From contig CAMLPA010000239.1 in assembly GCA_946481605.1 (NCBI GenBank), positions 1 through 5,708 of the forward strand: DNA of 5,708 nucleotides. The letters run 5' to 3'. The position numbers and the translations under genes were made by a program. Of the stretch, positions 1 through 5,708 are shown piece by piece. Each line of letters begins with the position of its first letter. Positions within the stretch are counted from its first letter, which is position 1. Source of the DNA: an uncultured Flavihumibacter sp. GTDB taxonomy: Bacteria > Bacteroidota > Bacteroidia > Chitinophagales > Chitinophagaceae. Below the pieces are notes generated by a model. It was not told where the DNA came from and did not search any database. It saw only the letters and a program-made list of their open reading frames with translations.

Positions 1-294
1 CGCGGTGTACTGTTCCTTAATGGGCGTTGGCTTGCCCACTTTGATGAGTTTGAGTTCATTTTGAAAGTCTTGGTCGCTGCGCGATAATCCGAGGTCGATG
101 GCGGGGATAGCTTCGGTGGTGCGGCCATTGTGCGCATAAGAAAGTTTCAGTTGCCACTTTCCGGCAGTGCCGTTGTTCAGACTGATCAATTCGGCCTTTG
201 CTTTCTGATTGGGGGAAACGATGCTTGTTTGCTGGGCATGCGCCGCAGTAAAAATAATAAAGATTAAAAAGGTACTGAGAAAAAAACGCTGCAT
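1..294 (-). CDS. Probable GH97 family glycosidase, N-terminal fragment (runs off the window)
   Basis: Only the first 98 codons are present; the frame is open to position 1. I translated it directly from the ATG at 294. Residues 1-20 form a clear type I signal peptide (basic Arg3, then a Phe/Ile/Leu-rich core, ending AHA before Gln21), so the product is exported and lacks a lipobox. The mature start matches the usual opening of the GH97 N-terminal beta-sandwich domain: an SPN/SPD-type strand (residues 26-28), a strand near WQLKLSY, a following NGR turn, then a DLGL strand (about 70-73) and an ending of the IKEQYT type near residue 92. GH97 enzymes are alpha-glucosidases or alpha-galactosidases common in Bacteroidota; the catalytic barrel lies outside the window, so neither the activity nor the retaining/inverting class can be read. 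The start lies 25 bases after the GH3 stop, so it is probably the next gene of the operon. Family assignment rests on a short N-terminal match and is moderately sure. Confidence 0.72.
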   Translation of the reverse strand, partial: MQRFFLSTFLIFIIFTAAHAQQTSIVSPNQKAKAELISLNNGTAGKWQLKLSYAHNGRTTEAIPAIDLGLSRSDQDFQNELKLIKVGKPTPIKEQYTA

Positions 295-319
295 GTTTTA
301 GTGTTTGTAGAAAGGTAAA

Positions 320-2932
320 TTAATTGCCGGCGATTTTCAGCGGTATCATCTTTAAGTTTTTTTCATTTGAACTGTTGCCGTACCAAATTTCGTAAGCGCC
401 TGCTGTTACCTTCATTTCAAAACTGTTTTCATCATAAAACTCAAAAGATTGGTAAGGTAATTTTATTTCCGCCTGCACTTGTTTACCGGGCGCTACTTCC
501 ACTCTTTTGAAACCTTTCAATGTCCTGACCGGACCATTGGCATCGCCGGATTTTTTTACATATACCTGGACAATCTCGGTGCCTTTTCTTTTTCCGGTAT
601 TTTCAACGGGGATGGTGATGGTCAGTTCCTGGTCCTTGTTTAAAGTGCCTGTACTAAGTTGTGCCGTTTTGATGTTGAAGGAAGTATAGCTAAGTCCATG
701 TCCGAAAGGAAAGAGTGGGGCGCTTTGCAGATAGCGGTAAGTCCTTCCCTTCATGGTGTAATCTTCAAAATCGCCAAACTGGGTGGTATCCTTGTAAAAA
801 GTGATGGGTAACTTTCCCGAAGGATTATAGTCTCCAAAAAGCACTTCGGCTACGGCCTGTCCGCCGGATTCACCGCCATACCAGGCTTGTAATATAGCAT
901 CGCAGGTTTCGGTTTCAGGTACCATGCCTATAGCTGATCCGGAGCAGTTGACGAATACTACTTTTTTGCCGGCATCGTGTAATGCTTTCAGGCAGTTGCG
1001 CTGCACTTCGGGCAGTTGAATATCGGTGCGGTCGCCATCGCGGAACCCTGGGTAGGAAACGGGCATTTCTTCGCCTTCAAGCAGGGTGGAGAGTCCGCCA
1101 ACGAATACCACGGTTTCAATGCCTTTCAACTTAGCGAGGAGTCCGGTGAAATCAACGTCTACTTCTTTTCCGAAATCGAATTCGATGTTGGCCTGCCAGT
1201 TGTTGAGTTGCGCGTACCTGATTTCAATTTTGTAGCGTTTTCCTTTTTCAACGGGGAATGGAATCCGCGAGGGAAGTGTACGCCAGTTGTTGTATTTCCT
1301 GATGGAAGAATCGTTCACAAATAGTTCAAAATAACCCGTGGCGCCACATTTAAAAACGATCTCTTCCGTTGCAGGCGCAAGGAATTCCGTTTCGTATAAT
1401 GCGGAGAATTTTTCCAGGGCTACGCCCGAAGCGAATTCATGTTGGCCAGCCGTTGTTAATTTCAGCGGATTCACGATTTGCGTGGTGGTTACGGGTGTTC
1501 CCGTTCTTTCCCGGTTGTTCCAGTAGGTGGCTTTAAAACCTTTTTGTTGGCCTGATGAAATGTGGGAAAAATAGCTTTGGGTGACTTTGTTTTCCACCAG
1601 GTCGCAGGCTTTGTCGTAGAACAATTTCCCGGCAGGTACTTTGGAGCGGATGCCTTCCAGTATGCTGATGGTGCGGATGGGCGTACCATTGTAATTGCCC
1701 CAGAGCATTGGTTCGTTCGCCGCGTTGGGACCTATCACAGCTATTTTGCTGTTTTTAGTGAGAGGCAATGTATTGTTCCGGTTCTGTAACAATGTCATCG
1801 ACTGCCGTGCCATTTCCAGCGCCAGCGTACGGTGCGCATTGTTGTTGAGGACTGATTTCGGTGTTTGCGCCCAGGGGACGAGTGTGTCATCGTCCATGTC
1901 GCCCAGTTCAAACCGGCCTATCAATACCTTCAGCAATCTGGCGTTTACATCTTTTTCTTTTACGAGGCCACGGGCCACGGCTTCCGGCAGATTTTTGTAG
2001 GCATAACCTTCCCATACGCATTCCACATCGGTGCCGGACAGTACGCCTTTGGCAGCGGCGTGCAATGGGTCGGAAGATGTTTTGTGGCTGGAATAAAAGT
2101 CGGTGATGGCGCCGCAATCGGATACTACAATGTGTTTAAAGCCCCAGTCTTCACGCAGGATAGTTTGCAGCAGCCTGGTGTTGGCGCAACAGGGTTCATC
2201 GTCCAGGCGCTGGTAGGCGCACATTACCTGGCGCACGTCGGCGTCTTTCACCAATGCTTTGAAGGCGGGGAGATAGGTTTCCCAGAGGTCGCGGTTGCTT
2301 ACATTGTTCAGGTTAAGAGTATGCCTGCTCCATTCCGGGCCGGAATGCACTGCGTAGTGTTTGGCGCAGGCGAGCAGTTTGCGGTACTTCGCATCATCAG
2401 GGCCCTGTAATCCTTTCACAACGGAGATGCCCATTTTCGTGGTGAGGAAAGGGTCTTCCCCGTAGGTTTCCTGTCCTCTTCCCCAGCGTGGATCGCGGAA
2501 GATGTTCACGTTGGGCGTCCATACGGACAGGCTCAGGAAGCGTTTGTTCTCTTTGCCCTGGCGCAGTGCATCGTGGTATTTGGCGCGTGCTTCGTCGGAA
2601 ACGGCGTTGAAGATGTCGAATACCAGTGCGTCGTTGAAAGAGGCCGCCATACCGATGGGTTCTGGAAATACGGTTACACTGTCGTTGTTCGCGAAACCGT
2701 GCAGCGCTTCGCTCCACCAGTTGAATTTTCTGATGCCCAGCCTCGGGATCGCGGGGGATTGGTCGAAGAGCAAAGATGCTTTTTCTTCCAGCGTGAGCCT
2801 GGAGATCAGGTCCTTAGCCCTGGTTTCAAAATCGAGGTTGGGGTTCTTGTAAGGAAGTTGCGCGAACAGCGCATTTACCGCAAACAAGAAAACAACAGGT
2901 AACAATATGCGCTTTGTGGGAACGTATTTCAT
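320..2932 (-). CDS. Secreted GH3 glycoside hydrolase with PA14 insert, beta-xylosidase type
   Basis: 870 aa, complete. It likely cleaves terminal beta-linked xylose (or arabinose/glucose) from oligosaccharides by a retaining mechanism in the periplasm or outside the cell. Residues 1-24 are a type I signal peptide (cleavage after Ala24, before Gln25). The GH3 barrel covers about 35-340: WWSEALHG at 72-79, DPRWGRGQETYGEDP at 147-161, the KH pair at 191-192, and the nucleophile Asp272 in VVSDCGAI. The second alpha/beta domain begins near 370 and is interrupted by a PA14-like beta module at about 465-590. It resumes with LEGEE at 618-622, which should carry the acid/base Glu (Glu619 or Glu621; not decided here), followed by GDRTDIQLP. 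PFGHGLSYT at 742-750 leads into a fibronectin-III-like domain, about 765-858. WWSEALHG plus SDCGAI is typical of the xylosidase/arabinofuranosidase branch rather than of BglX-type glucosidases; automatic pipelines may call such proteins beta-glucosidase or glucan 1,4-alpha-glucosidase. It starts 31 bases after the preceding esterase stop; no Shine-Dalgarno tract is seen. All expected catalytic motifs are intact. Confidence 0.95.
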   Translation of the reverse strand: MKYVPTKRILLPVVFLFAVNALFAQLPYKNPNLDFETRAKDLISRLTLEEKASLLFDQSPAIPRLGIRKFNWWSEALHGFANNDSVTVFPEPIGMAASFNDALVFDIFNAVSDEARAKYHDALRQGKENKRFLSLSVWTPNVNIFRDPRWGRGQETYGEDPFLTTKMGISVVKGLQGPDDAKYRKLLACAKHYAVHSGPEWSRHTLNLNNVSNRDLWETYLPAFKALVKDADVRQVMCAYQRLDDEPCCANTRLLQTILREDWGFKHIVVSDCGAITDFYSSHKTSSDPLHAAAKGVLSGTDVECVWEGYAYKNLPEAVARGLVKEKDVNARLLKVLIGRFELGDMDDDTLVPWAQTPKSVLNNNAHRTLALEMARQSMTLLQNRNNTLPLTKNSKIAVIGPNAANEPMLWGNYNGTPIRTISILEGIRSKVPAGKLFYDKACDLVENKVTQSYFSHISSGQQKGFKATYWNNRERTGTPVTTTQIVNPLKLTTAGQHEFASGVALEKFSALYETEFLAPATEEIVFKCGATGYFELFVNDSSIRKYNNWRTLPSRIPFPVEKGKRYKIEIRYAQLNNWQANIEFDFGKEVDVDFTGLLAKLKGIETVVFVGGLSTLLEGEEMPVSYPGFRDGDRTDIQLPEVQRNCLKALHDAGKKVVFVNCSGSAIGMVPETETCDAILQAWYGGESGGQAVAEVLFGDYNPSGKLPITFYKDTTQFGDFEDYTMKGRTYRYLQSAPLFPFGHGLSYTSFNIKTAQLSTGTLNKDQELTITIPVENTGKRKGTEIVQVYVKKSGDANGPVRTLKGFKRVEVAPGKQVQAEIKLPYQSFEFYDENSFEMKVTAGAYEIWYGNSSNEKNLKMIPLKIAGN

Positions 2933-2963
2933 TTGTCAGAATTGATCGGAACGGTTTCAGAAC

Positions 2964-5194
<2,231 letters not shown>

Positions 5195-5222
5195 GGCAGA
5201 TCGTTTTTGAGGAATGGTTGGT

Positions 5223-5708
<486 letters not shown>

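Noticed and set aside
1865..2410. A 181-codon open frame on the plus strand inside the GH3 gene
   Set aside because: It is antisense to the conserved GH3 barrel including the nucleophile motif, with several overlapping plus-strand frames in the same place, as expected of shadows in a GC-balanced coding region.
2397..2717. A 106-codon minus-strand frame inside the GH3 gene, considered as a frameshifted piece
   Set aside because: The main GH3 frame is uninterrupted and has all expected motifs across this region, so this is an alternate-frame shadow with an Arg-rich, featureless translation.
2933..2963. The esterase-GH3 gap as a possible internal promoter or terminator
   Set aside because: The gap is only 31 bases, with no hairpin plus T-run and no convincing Bacteroidota -33/-7 pair. 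It is too short to hold a promoter with a leader.

Overview
The window is one strand-coherent piece of a carbohydrate-degradation operon, read entirely on the minus strand. It most likely comes from a Bacteroidota genome of the Chitinophaga/Niastella type. The reasons are the enzyme families present (a GH3 with a PA14 insert, a probable GH97, and CE1 esterases with an Ig-like N-terminal domain), roughly balanced base composition, no Shine-Dalgarno-like purine tracts before the starts, and signal peptides that all end in Ala just before Gln. The genus is an inference; nothing in the window fixes it.

In transcription order (from high to low coordinates) the layout is: (1) the C-terminal 161 residues of a CE1-type esterase, cut by the window edge (5708-5223); (2) a complete secreted CE1-type esterase of 382 aa (5194-4046); (3) a second complete, paralogous esterase of 361 aa (4049-2964), whose start overlaps the stop of the previous gene; (4) a complete 870-aa secreted GH3 enzyme of the beta-xylosidase type with a PA14 insert and a C-terminal fibronectin-III-like domain (2932-320); (5) the first 98 residues of a secreted protein that looks like a GH97 glycosidase, cut by the other edge (294-1). 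Gaps between genes are 28, -4, 31 and 25 bases, so a single transcript is very likely. Its promoter would lie beyond 5708 and its terminator beyond position 1; neither is in the window. No non-coding stretch is longer than about 31 bases, and I see no RNA genes, mobile elements or CRISPR.

The likely joint task is periplasmic (or extracellular) trimming of an acylated plant hemicellulose, plausibly arabinoxylan. The esterases would remove acetyl or feruloyl groups, the GH3 would release terminal beta-xylosyl (or related) residues, and the GH97 would remove an alpha-linked sugar. Substrate assignments are inferred from family membership. No SusC/SusD pair or regulator is visible, so calling this a polysaccharide utilization locus would require the flanking sequence.

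The points most worth a second look are the three tandem esterase paralogues with differing active-site details (a 23-residue loop difference, an HG-to-SG change at the oxyanion motif, a Glu where the others have the triad Asp), the pairing of a probable GH97 alpha-glycosidase with xylan-type enzymes, and the uniform Ala|Gln signal-peptide junction in all four visible N-termini. I found no sign of a wholly new type of system.
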